From the NCBI RefSeq assembly GCF_002906655.1, contig NZ_CP025794.1, positions 2,356,001 through 2,420,000 of the forward strand: a stretch of 64,000 nt of DNA, read 5' to 3'. The position numbers were made by a program, and so were the translations under genes. Of this stretch, positions 17,212 through 25,672 are shown one piece after another. The first letter of the stretch is position 1; each line of letters opens with the position of its first letter. This stretch comes from Vibrio hyugaensis. Lineage in GTDB: Bacteria > Pseudomonadota > Gammaproteobacteria > Enterobacterales > Vibrionaceae. The notes under the pieces are model-generated. The model worked only from the letters and a program-made list of their open reading frames with translations. It ran no database searches and was not told the DNA's origin.

Positions 17212-17994
17212 ATGTTAAGAAAAGATGAAGTTAACCGTACGAAAAACGCCTATTGGTGCGTTGTCTCAGGAAGTGATATCTGGCTGGTGGATGGTGCTAT
17301 TCCATTTGGTAATGCAGAGCAGTTCTCACTGCCAGAGGCGAGTGCAAGGCAAATTGGTGAGTACCAAGGTGCCCCAGTCATATGGATAAACCTGTGTGAT
17401 TTAGACCATGATTTAGAGCTTGTGTCTTTGCGTGATTGTCTCCATTTCCCAGAGGCGCTTTTCTTGCTGATTAGTAAAGCGATTCAATATGGCCACATGA
17501 CACAAAGCCTGCGCTTTTGCCCTCAATGTGGCGGGCGTAACTTCCTCAACAACAATCAATTGGCAATGCAGTGTGGTGAGTGCCGTACCTTACACTATCC
17601 GCGTATCTTCCCGTGCATCATTGTTGCTGTGCGCAAAGGTAACCAGATCTTATTGGCTCAGCACCCTCGCCACAGAAACGGCATGTACACCGTCATTGCG
17701 GGCTTTTTAGAGGTGGGTGAAACCTTAGAAGAATGCGTGGCTCGTGAAGTGCACGAAGAAACGGGCGTACACGTAAAAAACATTCGTTATTTTGGCAGTC
17801 AACCTTGGGCATTTCCATCTAGCATGATGATGGCGTTCTTGGCCGATTACGATTCAGGTGAGTTAAACCCTGATTACACTGAACTGGCAGATGCGCAATG
17901 GTTTGGAACTGATGAGATGCCACCTGTTGCGCCAAAAGGGACGATCGCACGAGCATTAATTGAGCAAACAATTAGTGATATTCAGCAGGCTTGA
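17212..17994 (+). CDS. nudC: NAD-capped RNA hydrolase / NADH pyrophosphatase NudC
   Basis: Nudix hydrolase that removes NAD caps from RNA and splits NADH to NMNH and AMP. The protein has a Cys4 zinc site (CPQC and CGEC), the full Nudix box beginning [20 protein letters not shown], and the NudC-specific SQPWAFPSS motif. I start it at ATG 17212 ([15 protein letters not shown], 260 aa), close to the E. coli length of 257 aa. Two in-frame upstream ATGs (17107, 17185) would add 9-35 residues with no family likeness. It is divergent from rsd, and the promoter must lie in 17028-17211. Confidence 0.94.
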   Translation: MLRKDEVNRTKNAYWCVVSGSDIWLVDGAIPFGNAEQFSLPEASARQIGEYQGAPVIWINLCDLDHDLELVSLRDCLHFPEALFLLISKAIQYGHMTQSLRFCPQCGGRNFLNNNQLAMQCGECRTLHYPRIFPCIIVAVRKGNQILLAQHPRHRNGMYTVIAGFLEVGETLEECVAREVHEETGVHVKNIRYFGSQPWAFPSSMMMAFLADYDSGELNPDYTELADAQWFGTDEMPPVAPKGTIARALIEQTISDIQQA

Positions 17995-18115
17995 GAGCCT
18001 ACTCGTAAAGCGATGAAAGGGAAATGTAGAATCACTTTTGAGACAAAAGGGGTTGTTAGACTGACCTAGCACAGAATTCTGTAATGACACAATGATTAAT
18101 AAAGGAGTATGTCTA

Positions 18116-18607
18116 ATGAAATACAGATCAGCGTTATGGCTAGGTATTGCGTCTTTCTCTTTGGTGAGTGTTTCGGCACAGGCAAGTATTGAAGTTAAAG
18201 CGAAGCGCATGTTGACCGAAAAAACGATGACGGAAAACGTCGCAAAAGTACAAACCGCTTGTGGTAATGAAGTTCTAGAAACGAGCTTTGATTGGGCTGC
18301 GTGGGATGATTATGACTTTGCAGAAGCCCGTTTAGATGAAGTAAAAACCACAGGTTGGATTGGTAGCTTAATCAACAACATCTATGACGATATGGTTAAG
18401 CTATGTACGACGACTGAACACGCCGCGCTTTACAAAGAAGAATTCCAAAAAGTTCAGCAAATCCAATTTGTTGGTCAAGATTCAGTGGAGGCGCGTAAAG
18501 CGGGGTTCTCTCTTGATGATGGCGGCAGCGTTCTTAACGTTGCTTTGAACCCTAATGCGGCGTACGACTCTTCAACCCTGAAATACCTAAAGCAAGCGTG
18601 GAACTAA
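18116..18607 (+). CDS. Secreted protein of unknown function (163 aa)
   Basis: I do not recognise the family. The start at 18116 has an excellent AAAGGAG ribosome site and gives a signal peptide: positive MKYR, a hydrophobic core (ALWLGIASFSLVSV) and a probable cleavage after SAQA. The mature protein of about 140 residues is acidic, has only two cysteines (in TACGNEV and KLCTTTEH) that could form one disulfide, and no further membrane segment. It is followed by another signal-peptide gene only 4 bp after its stop, so the two are surely co-transcribed. Most likely periplasmic. Role unknown. Confidence 0.8.
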   Translation: MKYRSALWLGIASFSLVSVSAQASIEVKAKRMLTEKTMTENVAKVQTACGNEVLETSFDWAAWDDYDFAEARLDEVKTTGWIGSLINNIYDDMVKLCTTTEHAALYKEEFQKVQQIQFVGQDSVEARKAGFSLDDGGSVLNVALNPNAAYDSSTLKYLKQAWN

Positions 18608-18611
18608 GGTA

Positions 18612-19355
18612 ATGAACAAAATATTATTACCTTTGGTTGCCGTGGCATCGAGCTTTTCAGCTTATGCGGCTGAAGAACGTTACTCTATGGAGGATTTAGC
18701 GGCTCTTCATAAAGCGCAAAGTTGGAATGAGTTGCTCTATCATGCTAACGATATTCGTCCATCAAAGCGAGACGATGCATGGCAATCGCTTGTGGCAGAT
18801 GCTGCGACCGGCGCTTTCAATAATTATGTCTCTTCTGGGGCGGCGGATAGCGCAATTGGTCTAGGTCAGCAGTTACTTGCTGAGTATGCGTTTCTGTCTG
18901 AATCCAATGACTTTACCCAAAGTTTCGTAAAAACCTTAGTTCCAGCAGCGCAATCTTGTATCAAGTATTCGATGGAAGGATGTGTCGAGAGCTACGGGCA
19001 GCTACTGGTTGAGCTTTCTCCAGCGGGCAATGTGAGCTTTGAAGAGGGTACGAAGGTTTTTCAGAATGTATCTAAGTCTCTGGCTGTTCCTTTTTATGCC
19101 GCTGCAATCAAGCAATCTCCAGAGTACTGTGAAAATGAAAAGGTTTCGAACGCGCTGCTGTATACGCTTGATAGACCAAGTAATTCTCAGTTTGCTTTGG
19201 CGAAAGAAGTGGCAACAGATGGTTGTGCTAACACGGTACTAACAAACTTTGAGAATTATATTATTGAATCTCAATCGGTCCGGGAGACATTGTGTCCGAC
19301 CTACCTGTCTAAAGGATACGTAGAAGGGGTCATGAAAAAAGTTTGCCAATCATGA
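18612..19355 (+). CDS. Secreted cysteine-containing protein of unknown function (247 aa)
   Basis: I do not recognise the family. The N-terminus MNKILLPLVAVASSFSAYAAEE is a clear signal peptide with a likely AYA-A cleavage. The mature part is predicted helical and contains six cysteines (in SCIKY, EGCVES, EYCENE, DGCANT, TLCPTY and KVCQS), an even number that suggests three disulfides in the periplasm. The alternating helices resemble a repeat-rich, TPR/Sel1-like fold, but I cannot show a true repeat. It begins 4 bp after the preceding secreted protein, with AAGGTA as ribosome site, and is followed by a terminator, so the two genes form a closed unit between nudC and hemE. Confidence 0.8.
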   Translation: MNKILLPLVAVASSFSAYAAEERYSMEDLAALHKAQSWNELLYHANDIRPSKRDDAWQSLVADAATGAFNNYVSSGAADSAIGLGQQLLAEYAFLSESNDFTQSFVKTLVPAAQSCIKYSMEGCVESYGQLLVELSPAGNVSFEEGTKVFQNVSKSLAVPFYAAAIKQSPEYCENEKVSNALLYTLDRPSNSQFALAKEVATDGCANTVLTNFENYIIESQSVRETLCPTYLSKGYVEGVMKKVCQS

Positions 19356-19369
19356 TTGAGGGATACGAA

Positions 19370-19390
19370 GCCACCGCAAGGTGGCTTTTT
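19370..19390 (+). terminator. Terminator of the two-gene secreted-protein unit
   Basis: Stem GCCACC/GGTGGC with a GCAA loop, followed by five T, 14 bp after the stop codon. Confidence 0.88.
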
Positions 19391-19410
19391 AATTCATTGA
19401 AAAATAGATA

Positions 19411-19481
19411 AAAAAAACCCTCCGAGAGGGAGGGGGTAAGTAAGATGTCGTTATGAGATGCTGAGTACCGAGTACTCAGTT
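19411..19481 (-). ncRNA. Candidate small RNA antisense-oriented upstream of hemE
   Basis: Read on the minus strand, this segment starts with a perfect 8-bp hairpin CTGAGTAC/GTACTCAG (19461-19479), has a single-stranded middle with CUUACUUACCCCC-like pyrimidine sequence, and ends with CCTCCC/GGGAGG (19418-19433) plus seven T. AT-rich -10-like boxes (TACAAT, TATAAA) lie just upstream of the first hairpin. No minus-strand gene precedes the terminator, so it has no other obvious use. The -35 is poor and the exact start is uncertain. It does not match a small RNA I recognise. Confidence 0.4.
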
Positions 19482-19658
19482 TATAATTGTAGTTTTCGCT
19501 AGCGAACAAATTTTTAACACTGATACCGACTGGGTGCAAATTAAGCACTGATTTAAAAGTTAATAACTTGATCCAGGTTGCAAAGCACACAGCTATTGGC
19601 CTTAAATCAGTGATAGAATACCCCCTTTCAAAGAAAGCCTAACAATTGGAATTACGGA

Positions 19659-20726
19659 ATGACTGAATTAAAAAATGATCGTTATCTGCGTGCCCTTCTA
19701 AAAGAGCCAGTAGATTACACGCCAGTATGGATGATGCGTCAGGCAGGTCGTTACCTACCAGAGTACAAAGCAACTCGTGCGCAAGCGGGCGATTTCATGT
19801 CTTTGTGTAAAAACGCGGAGTTGGCGTCAGAAGTAACGCTTCAACCACTACGCCGTTTTCCTCTTGATGCAGCGATCTTGTTCTCTGACATCCTAACTAT
19901 CCCAGATGCAATGGGCTTAGAACTTCGCTTTGCTGCGGGTGAAGGTCCGGTTTTCGATAAGCCTATCACTTGCAAAGCAGACGTAGAAAAGATCGGCCTG
20001 CCAGATCCAGAAGGTGAGCTGCAATACGTAATGAACGCAGTGCGTCAAATCCGCAAAGACTTGAACGGTGACGTTCCACTGATTGGCTTCTCTGGTAGCC
20101 CATGGACACTGGCGACTTACATGGTTGAAGGTGGTAGCTCTAAAGCGTTCACTAAGATCAAGAAGATGATGTACGCAGAACCACAAACTCTGCACCTACT
20201 TCTAGATAAGCTAGCAGACAGCGTTATCGAGTACCTAAACGCGCAAATTAAAGCGGGTGCACAGTCGGTGATGGTATTTGATACATGGGGTGGTGTACTG
20301 ACTCCTCGTGACTACAACCTGTTCTCACTGCAATACATGCACAAGATTGTAGATGGTCTGATTCGTGAAAACGACGGTCGTCGCGTACCAGTAACGCTGT
20401 TCACTAAGAACGGTGGTATGTGGCTTGAGCAAATCGCAGCAACGGGCTGTGATGCGGTAGGTCTAGACTGGACAATCAACATTGCAGACGCGAAAGCGCG
20501 TATCGGCGATAAAGTGGCTCTACAAGGTAACATGGACCCATCAATGCTTTACGCTTCACCAGAGCGTATCCGTGAAGAAGTAGCGGGTATTCTAGAAGGC
20601 TTTGGCGATGCAGGTACTGGTCACGTGTTCAACTTAGGCCACGGTATCCATTTGGATGTGCCGCCAGAAAACGCGGGCGTATTTGTGGAAGCGGTACACG
20701 ATCTATCTAAGCCGTACCACAAGTAA
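19659..20726 (+). CDS. hemE: Uroporphyrinogen decarboxylase
   Basis: Removes four carboxyl groups from uroporphyrinogen III to give coproporphyrinogen III in haem synthesis. The 355-aa protein matches the family length. It shows both family signatures: [15 protein letters not shown] near the N-terminus, and [13 protein letters not shown] around residues 145-160. The conserved substrate-binding aspartate (FSDIL) is present. It has its own terminator downstream. The 270-bp region upstream holds a minus-strand terminator and the candidate small RNA; the hemE promoter should lie in 19490-19650. Confidence 0.98.
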   Translation: MTELKNDRYLRALLKEPVDYTPVWMMRQAGRYLPEYKATRAQAGDFMSLCKNAELASEVTLQPLRRFPLDAAILFSDILTIPDAMGLELRFAAGEGPVFDKPITCKADVEKIGLPDPEGELQYVMNAVRQIRKDLNGDVPLIGFSGSPWTLATYMVEGGSSKAFTKIKKMMYAEPQTLHLLLDKLADSVIEYLNAQIKAGAQSVMVFDTWGGVLTPRDYNLFSLQYMHKIVDGLIRENDGRRVPVTLFTKNGGMWLEQIAATGCDAVGLDWTINIADAKARIGDKVALQGNMDPSMLYASPERIREEVAGILEGFGDAGTGHVFNLGHGIHLDVPPENAGVFVEAVHDLSKPYHK

Positions 20727-20745
20727 ATTCGACTTTTTGAAATCA

Positions 20746-20776
20746 AATACCGGCAATCAGTGCCGGTATTTTTTTA
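20746..20776 (+). terminator. Terminator after hemE
   Basis: A 10-bp stem AATACCGGCA/TGCCGGTATT with a 5-nt loop, followed by a T-run. Confidence 0.92.
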
Positions 20777-20812
20777 TCTGAAACTCAAGGCTGTACAGCT
20801 CTGTTAGTATTT

Positions 20813-20947
20813 GGTCTACCATGATCTAATTGCTATTTAAACTGTACGTTAGACATTAAAGTTTATTATAAACAACGGCTTATGATCATGGCTCTTGTGC
20901 GCTAATTTTCTTGTACAGATAAACAAGCAATTAGATCATGGGTAACC
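20813..20947. repeat. Inverted-repeat element between hemE and the glycosylase-like gene
   Basis: A perfect 15-bp inverted repeat, CCATGATCTAATTGC at 20819-20833 and its complement at 20927-20941, extends imperfectly outwards (GGTCTA and GGTAACC). Inside it is a second pair, CTGTAC/GTACAG, near 20842 and 20912. The whole unit of about 135 bp has no coding capacity, and its right end reaches the stop codon of the minus-strand gene. It could be a miniature transposable element or a large hairpin. I see no clear target duplication. Confidence 0.5.
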
Positions 20948-21519
20948 TAAAGCATCGAATGAACACGTTTTTTAAGGTATGGCACGACGTCAGATTCAAA
21001 CCAAGGATTCTTCTTTAGCCATAATGTGTTGCGTGGAGAGGGGTGAGGAAGCGGGATAAAGTCCGGTTCCCAATCCTGCCATTGTTGAACGGTTTGCGTG
21101 AGTGTCTTTGGTTTGTTTGTGAGGTAGTACTGTTGTGAGTACTGACCAATCAGTAGCGTCAGCTCTATATTGGGCAACTGCTCAAGAATCTTTTTATGCC
21201 AAGCGGGCGCACACTCTTTGCGAGGAGGCAAATCGCCAGAGCTACCCTTGCCTGGATAGCAGAAGCCCATCGGGACAATGGCTATTTTGTTTGGATCGTA
21301 GAAAGTGTCTTTGTCGATATCGAGCCATTGACGTAACCGATCGCCGCTTGGATCGTTCCAAGGTATCGAGGTTTTGTGCACACGTGTCCCCGGCGCTTGT
21401 CCGATGATTAGGATGCGTGCGTCTTTTGCGGCTTGTACGACAGGGTTTGCGCCTAAAGGCAAATCATCCGCACAAATCTGGCAAGCTCGCACTTGTTGTA
21501 GCAATGTTTCTAAAGACAT
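20947..21519 (-). CDS. Uracil-DNA glycosylase family protein (iron-sulfur type pattern)
   Basis: The protein (190 aa) carries the two superfamily motifs: GQAPG at residues 40-44 (water-activating/motif A) and PHPSPRN near residue 160 (motif B). Four cysteines at 13, 16, 87 and 103 show the CxxC...Cx15C spacing of [4Fe-4S] family 4/5 uracil-DNA glycosylases, so a cluster is probable. Its exact substrate is not certain: motif A has Gln where family 4 usually has Glu, and it is shorter than most family 5 enzymes. It lies directly after the 2-hydroxyacid dehydrogenase gene with 7 bp between them, so the two are co-transcribed. Confidence 0.85.
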   Translation of the reverse strand: MSLETLLQQVRACQICADDLPLGANPVVQAAKDARILIIGQAPGTRVHKTSIPWNDPSGDRLRQWLDIDKDTFYDPNKIAIVPMGFCYPGKGSSGDLPPRKECAPAWHKKILEQLPNIELTLLIGQYSQQYYLTNKPKTLTQTVQQWQDWEPDFIPLPHPSPRNTLWLKKNPWFESDVVPYLKKRVHSML

Positions 21520-21526
21520 AAGGCGC

Positions 21527-22450
21527 TCAATACCCTTTATCGAAATCGACCTGATTATTAAGAGAGAAACCGTCTCGCCAACTCAAGTAGTTGTCTGCAA
21601 AAATGTCGACCACTTGCTCAGGAAAACTCAATGCTGCGATGTGGGGTGTGATGGTTACTTGCGGAAGTTTCCAAAACGGATGTTGCGGTGAAAGTGGCTC
21701 TTGTTCAAACACATCGAGAAAAGCATGTTCCACCCAACGATTTTTTAGTGCGAGCAACAGACCCGCATCATCAATCACATCGCCTCTTCCAACATTAAAT
21801 AACAATGCCAGATTCAGATGGCTTAGCACCTGACTATTGAGCAAACGTTGCGTCTCTGGCGTGCTCGGGAGCGTATTCACCACGATATCCGCTTGGTGAA
21901 AGGCGCTAGCGAGTTCATTGATATGAAAAGTTTGATTGAATTCGCCGCCAGAAGTAGGGATACCAGTACGATTGATTCCTACGGTTTTCATGCCCATCAA
22001 TTGTGCCGTTTTACCCAAATGACTGCCGATGCTGCCGGTGCCGAGAATCACCATGGTTTTGCTTTGTAGCGAGGTATACAGATGCGGCTGCCATTGCTTG
22101 CTCTGTTGCTGCTGGTGGTATTGCATGAAGTGACGGAAGTGAGCAATGCTATAGCCAATCACGTATTCGGCAATCAATGGCCCAAAAATACCGCGAACAT
22201 TAGTCAGGGCATAATCCCGGCGCAGATTCGGCATCATCAGAGCATTCACCCCAGCAAATGTCGATTGCACCCACTCAAGCTGTGAAAACTCGTCTAACCT
22301 TTGTGATAGTAATGGTGGATCCGCCAGTACGATCTGAGCATCTTGAGGTTTGTTTGTGATGGCCAGATCGGGCAGATTTTTGTCCGCTAGTAATGTTTCG
22401 TAGGTGTCGCGATGCTCAGAGAGCAGGAAAATCTGATTTGGATGCTGCAT
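21527..22450 (-). CDS. D-2-hydroxyacid dehydrogenase (GhrA-like)
   Basis: NAD(P)-dependent reductase of 2-keto acids, probably glyoxylate/hydroxypyruvate by resemblance to GhrA. The 307-aa protein has the Rossmann motif VILGTGSIGSHLG at about residues 134-146. The catalytic residues of the family are all present: Arg in NVGRGDVID, Glu in DVFEQEPL and His in ITPHIAA. The substrate cannot be fixed from sequence alone. It is the first gene of a two-gene minus-strand unit with the glycosylase-like gene, and is divergent from the DUF416 gene. Confidence 0.9.
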   Translation of the reverse strand: MQHPNQIFLLSEHRDTYETLLADKNLPDLAITNKPQDAQIVLADPPLLSQRLDEFSQLEWVQSTFAGVNALMMPNLRRDYALTNVRGIFGPLIAEYVIGYSIAHFRHFMQYHQQQQSKQWQPHLYTSLQSKTMVILGTGSIGSHLGKTAQLMGMKTVGINRTGIPTSGGEFNQTFHINELASAFHQADIVVNTLPSTPETQRLLNSQVLSHLNLALLFNVGRGDVIDDAGLLLALKNRWVEHAFLDVFEQEPLSPQHPFWKLPQVTITPHIAALSFPEQVVDIFADNYLSWRDGFSLNNQVDFDKGY

Positions 22451-22516
22451 TAACTTTTTTCCCTGTGATGAATCAAGTACACTTTCGCTGATTTTTTCTT
22501 CAATGATTGAGTGACT

Positions 22517-23104
22517 ATGCTTAAGAATCCTCTTCAGGTTCGTTTGGAAAAACTAGAACCTTGGCAACAAATTACCTTCATGGCGTGTCTGTGTGAACGC
22601 ATGTATCCAAACTATGCGATGTTTTGTGAGAATACAGAATTTGCTGAGCCACGTGCTTACCGAGCGATTCTTGATAGTGTATGGGAAATTCTGACGGTTA
22701 AGAACGCGAAAATTAACTTCGAACGTCAATTAGAGAAGTTAGAAGAGTTGTTTCCAAGTGCGGATGAATTCGATTTTTACGCTGTTTATCCAGCAATGGA
22801 TGCATGTCAGAGCTTGTCGACATTGCTGCATGGTCTGTTGGATCGCGACTACCTTTTCGATTCAATGCTTAAAGTGAGCCAACAATCGGTACAAACTGTT
22901 GCTGATCTAGAGCAAGCGCAAGGTGCAGAGCCAATCACTAACGACAATCAGAAAGAAAACGAAGCCGTATGTGAAGAGTGGGATGTTCAGTGGGCCATCT
23001 TCCGTCCACTACGTGAAGCGGTAGAGCGCGATATCAGCTTGATTAAAGATTTGCGTGAAGAGTTACGTGAAGAAGCTGTGAGCAACATCGGCATCGCGCT
23101 TTAA
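22517..23104 (+). CDS. DUF416 family protein, YjaG-like
   Basis: Close to E. coli YjaG across its whole length. Shared stretches include the early ITFMACLCERMYPNYAMFC, the middle DFYAVYPAMDACQSLS and the C-terminal WDVQWAIFRPL. It has no signal peptide or membrane segment, so it is cytoplasmic. Function is unknown in both organisms. I start it at ATG 22517 (MLKNPLQVRLEKLEPWQ, 195 aa), matching YjaG; a GTG six bases upstream is also in frame. In E. coli yjaG sits just before hupA. Here a CNNM gene on the opposite strand separates the two. Confidence 0.92.
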   Translation: MLKNPLQVRLEKLEPWQQITFMACLCERMYPNYAMFCENTEFAEPRAYRAILDSVWEILTVKNAKINFERQLEKLEELFPSADEFDFYAVYPAMDACQSLSTLLHGLLDRDYLFDSMLKVSQQSVQTVADLEQAQGAEPITNDNQKENEAVCEEWDVQWAIFRPLREAVERDISLIKDLREELREEAVSNIGIAL

Positions 23105-23137
23105 TTTGCGACTTTTCTTGCTCCGAAATACGTAAAA

Positions 23138-23162
23138 AAGGCATCCAGTTGGATGCCTTTTT
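23138..23162. terminator. Bidirectional terminator
   Basis: A 10-bp stem AAGGCATCCA/TGGATGCCTT with a 2-nt loop, an A-run on the left and a T-run on the right. It serves the convergent DUF416 and CNNM genes. Confidence 0.9.
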
Positions 23163-23189
23163 GTTTGTGTTTCTGTCTAGTATTGACGA

Positions 23190-24323
23190 TTAAGCGTCTT
23201 TAGAGTCTGGTTTGTTTGGCGTTTGAGTTTCAGATTCTTTCTCTGCTTTCTCCAGCTCTTCTTCCTCTTCATCGTCGTCACGGCTTTCAATCACGCCGTG
23301 CTTCTCTTTCCAGTTTTCCCAGCGTTGATAAGCTAGCTCCTGCATGTCTGTGCTCTTATCCGCTTCGTCGATGATCTCTTCACCCAATAGGTGCTCAAAG
23401 ATATCTTCAAGTGTCACTAGACCTTGAATTGTGCCGTACTCATCGACAACTAAAGCCAGTTGTAGACGGTGGCTCATCATCTGGTCGAACACTTTAGGTA
23501 AAGTGGTATTGTTTAGTACGACTTGGATAGGACGCATAACGGCACCAAGTTGCTTTTCACCATTGCCAGATTGTTGCAGCTTGAACAGTTCTAAGCGGTG
23601 AACGAAGCCAACAATATTGTCCGTTTGTTCACTGTAAACCAGAGGGCGAGAGAACGGTGTTTCTTTGTGTTTATCAAGAAACTCATTAATCGACATCGTA
23701 GCATCCACACGGAACACGACTGGGCGAGGTGTCATGACTTGAGTCACGGGTACATCTTGAATACCAAGTAGGTTACTCAGAATTTTTGATTCGCCTTCTG
23801 CGAACTCGCCACTTTCTTTTGCAAGAATCGCCATTGCGGATAATTCATCACGCATCTTTGGTGCTTCGTGGTTGCGTGCTAAACGCTTTGTAATCTGCTC
23901 TGAGAACCACACGAATGGTGTCAGTGCCCAAACCATCCAACGTAGCGATACGGCTGCTGCTGGCGCTAATTGACGCCAGTAGGTTGCACCAATCGTTTTA
24001 GGTACGATTTCTGAAAGTACAAGAATTGCTAAAGTCAGGACCGCAGAGAAGATACCAAGCGCTTCGCTACCAAACACAACTGCCGCTTGTGCACCTGCCG
24101 TTGCTGCACCAATAGTATGAGCAATAGTGTTTAACGTCAGGATTGAAGCCAATGGACGGTCGATGTCCGACTTCAGTTTTTCTAGCTGAGCTGAAGCTGG
24201 GTGCCCCTGCTGTCTGAGCTGTGCAATGTAGCTCGGACTGATACTCAGTAGTACCGCCTCCAGTACCGAACAGATAAACGAAATGCCGATAGCAATAGAG
24301 ATATAAATGGATAACAGCAGCAT
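23190..24323 (-). CDS. CNNM/CorB-type membrane protein with CBS pair
   Basis: The N-terminal half (residues 1 to about 150) is a CNNM (DUF21) transmembrane domain with several helices and the conserved ILVLSEIVPKTIGATY segment. It is followed by two CBS domains at about 190-320 (DVPVTQVMTPRPVVFRV; LVVDEYGTIQGLVTLEDI). Relatives are linked to magnesium or divalent-metal transport. The usual CorC/HlyC domain after the CBS pair is missing. Instead the protein ends in an acidic tail of about 50 residues rich in Asp/Glu. Total 377 aa, inner membrane. Transport of a specific ion is inferred from the family only. Confidence 0.88.
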   Translation of the reverse strand: MLLLSIYISIAIGISFICSVLEAVLLSISPSYIAQLRQQGHPASAQLEKLKSDIDRPLASILTLNTIAHTIGAATAGAQAAVVFGSEALGIFSAVLTLAILVLSEIVPKTIGATYWRQLAPAAAVSLRWMVWALTPFVWFSEQITKRLARNHEAPKMRDELSAMAILAKESGEFAEGESKILSNLLGIQDVPVTQVMTPRPVVFRVDATMSINEFLDKHKETPFSRPLVYSEQTDNIVGFVHRLELFKLQQSGNGEKQLGAVMRPIQVVLNNTTLPKVFDQMMSHRLQLALVVDEYGTIQGLVTLEDIFEHLLGEEIIDEADKSTDMQELAYQRWENWKEKHGVIESRDDDEEEEELEKAEKESETQTPNKPDSKDA

Positions 24324-24576
24324 AGTTGCCCTTGAATGTAATGTGATAGTTGGTATTTGCAGCGATTATAACCGCAAAAGTGCCTTATAAATCGATCTTA
24401 TTGCATTAGAAAGCAAGTGCTTTCATCGCGCAAGTAGTAACAAATTGTGAGTTATTACTCATATTATGGCTAAAACTACGTCAGAAAATCGAAAGATCGC
24501 TTACAAACCTTTGCCAGATGGGGCATTTATGTTTTAGAGTGAGTTGAATTCGATAACATATGAGAAGGGAAACCTA

Positions 24577-24849
24577 ATGAACAAGACCCAATTAATCGAC
24601 TTTATCGCAGAGAAAGCAGATCTATCTAAAGCACAAGCTAAAGCTGCTCTTGAAGCAACTCTTGAGGGTGTAACAGGCGCTCTTAAAGAGGGTGACCAAG
24701 TTCAACTAATTGGTTTTGGTACATTCAAAGTGAACCACCGCGCTGCACGTACTGGTCGTAACCCTAAGACTGGTGACGAGATTCAAATCGCAGCGGCTAA
24801 CGTACCTGCATTCGTAGCAGGTAAAGCGCTGAAAGAATCAGTAAACTAA
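24577..24849 (+). CDS. hupA: DNA-binding protein HU-alpha
   Basis: Nucleoid protein that bends and compacts DNA. The 90-aa protein begins [20 protein letters not shown] and carries the beta-arm signature [19 protein letters not shown] with the intercalating proline in RNPKTG. Start at ATG 24577 with an AGAAGGGAA ribosome site; an upstream in-frame ATG at 24544 does not fit the family. The 253-bp region upstream (24324-24576) should contain the promoters; its length suggests regulation, but I could not define sites. Confidence 0.97.
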   Translation: MNKTQLIDFIAEKADLSKAQAKAALEATLEGVTGALKEGDQVQLIGFGTFKVNHRAARTGRNPKTGDEIQIAAANVPAFVAGKALKESVN

Positions 24850-24856
24850 GTTAAAA

Positions 24857-24883
24857 TGCACCGAGGTATTCTGCCTCGGTGCA
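24857..24883 (+). terminator. Hairpin between hupA and the DUF1481 gene
   Basis: A perfect 10-bp stem TGCACCGAGG/CCTCGGTGCA with a 7-nt loop is followed only by ATTT. It starts 7 bp after the hupA stop and ends 5 bp before the next start codon. It may be a weak terminator or an mRNA stabiliser that separates expression of the two genes. Confidence 0.55.
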
Positions 24884-24888
24884 ATTTC

Positions 24889-25587
24889 ATGAAAAAACAT
24901 CTACTCACTTCACTCCTCTTATCTAGCCTGACTCTTTTTGGCTGTGCTTCTGTAGAAACCCCAAACCTTGAACAATTTACCCATTTCTCTGGCGGGAAAA
25001 TCATGGGTGATGCCACCAGTTTATATTGGATGACAGAGCGTCTTACGCGCGTTAGTACTGCAGCTGACTACGTTACTATGGGTGACTATGGCTCTTATCA
25101 GAGTGATTATCGTTGGGATGACGGTGAGCTCAGAGAGTTGATTCGAAAAGGTGAGCAACTCGATGCCAAACAAGGATTGGTGCCTTTTCAAATCCACATT
25201 CGATTCAATAAAGATGGTGATGCGATTTATCAGCAATACCGTGTGAATGGGAAAGTGCTACCTTTACAGCGAGATCAACTCGAACGTTACAAGAAAGAAG
25301 CAAATGACATGGTGGCTTCGATTAAGAAACAATCCCGAGATGGTCAGAACCTAATCCAAGGTTATTGGGATGGGGAAACGTTCGAAACCTGCAAAGGGCG
25401 TGAGTTTGCTACATTGGAATTTAACCAGACCCTGCCTAAGTTTGTGATTGATAGGTTAGCGTCAGTGGACAGTTACATTGCATTCATCGGTAAGGAGTCC
25501 CGTAGTACGGCAACCGTCGACAAATTGCTGATGCTCAATGATGATGACTTTGATTGCGTACCACGACCAAAGTTGATTTCGGAATAA
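24889..25587 (+). CDS. DUF1481 lipoprotein, YjaH-like
   Basis: The protein (232 aa) starts MKKHLLTSLLLSSLTLFGC, a lipoprotein signal with the lipid-modified cysteine at residue 19 and Ala at +2, which favours the outer membrane. The remainder resembles the DUF1481 family, whose E. coli member YjaH also lies directly after hupA. Function is unknown. There is no good ribosome site before ATG 24889, because a hairpin ends 5 bp upstream. The open frame continues 11 codons further up, but those residues would spoil the signal peptide. Confidence 0.85.
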   Translation: MKKHLLTSLLLSSLTLFGCASVETPNLEQFTHFSGGKIMGDATSLYWMTERLTRVSTAADYVTMGDYGSYQSDYRWDDGELRELIRKGEQLDAKQGLVPFQIHIRFNKDGDAIYQQYRVNGKVLPLQRDQLERYKKEANDMVASIKKQSRDGQNLIQGYWDGETFETCKGREFATLEFNQTLPKFVIDRLASVDSYIAFIGKESRSTATVDKLLMLNDDDFDCVPRPKLISE

Positions 25588-25623
25588 ACGTAGCTTCGAA
25601 CTCTCTCGATAAAAACATAATAA

Positions 25624-25646
25624 AAAAGGCGCTGAATGCGCCTTTT
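25624..25646. terminator. Bidirectional terminator between DUF1481 gene and purD
   Basis: Stem AAAAGGCGC/GCGCCTTTT with a 5-nt loop. It has A and T runs on both sides and lies between two convergent genes. Confidence 0.88.
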
Positions 25647-25672
25647 GTCTTTTTAGCCAACTGAAGTTGTTT

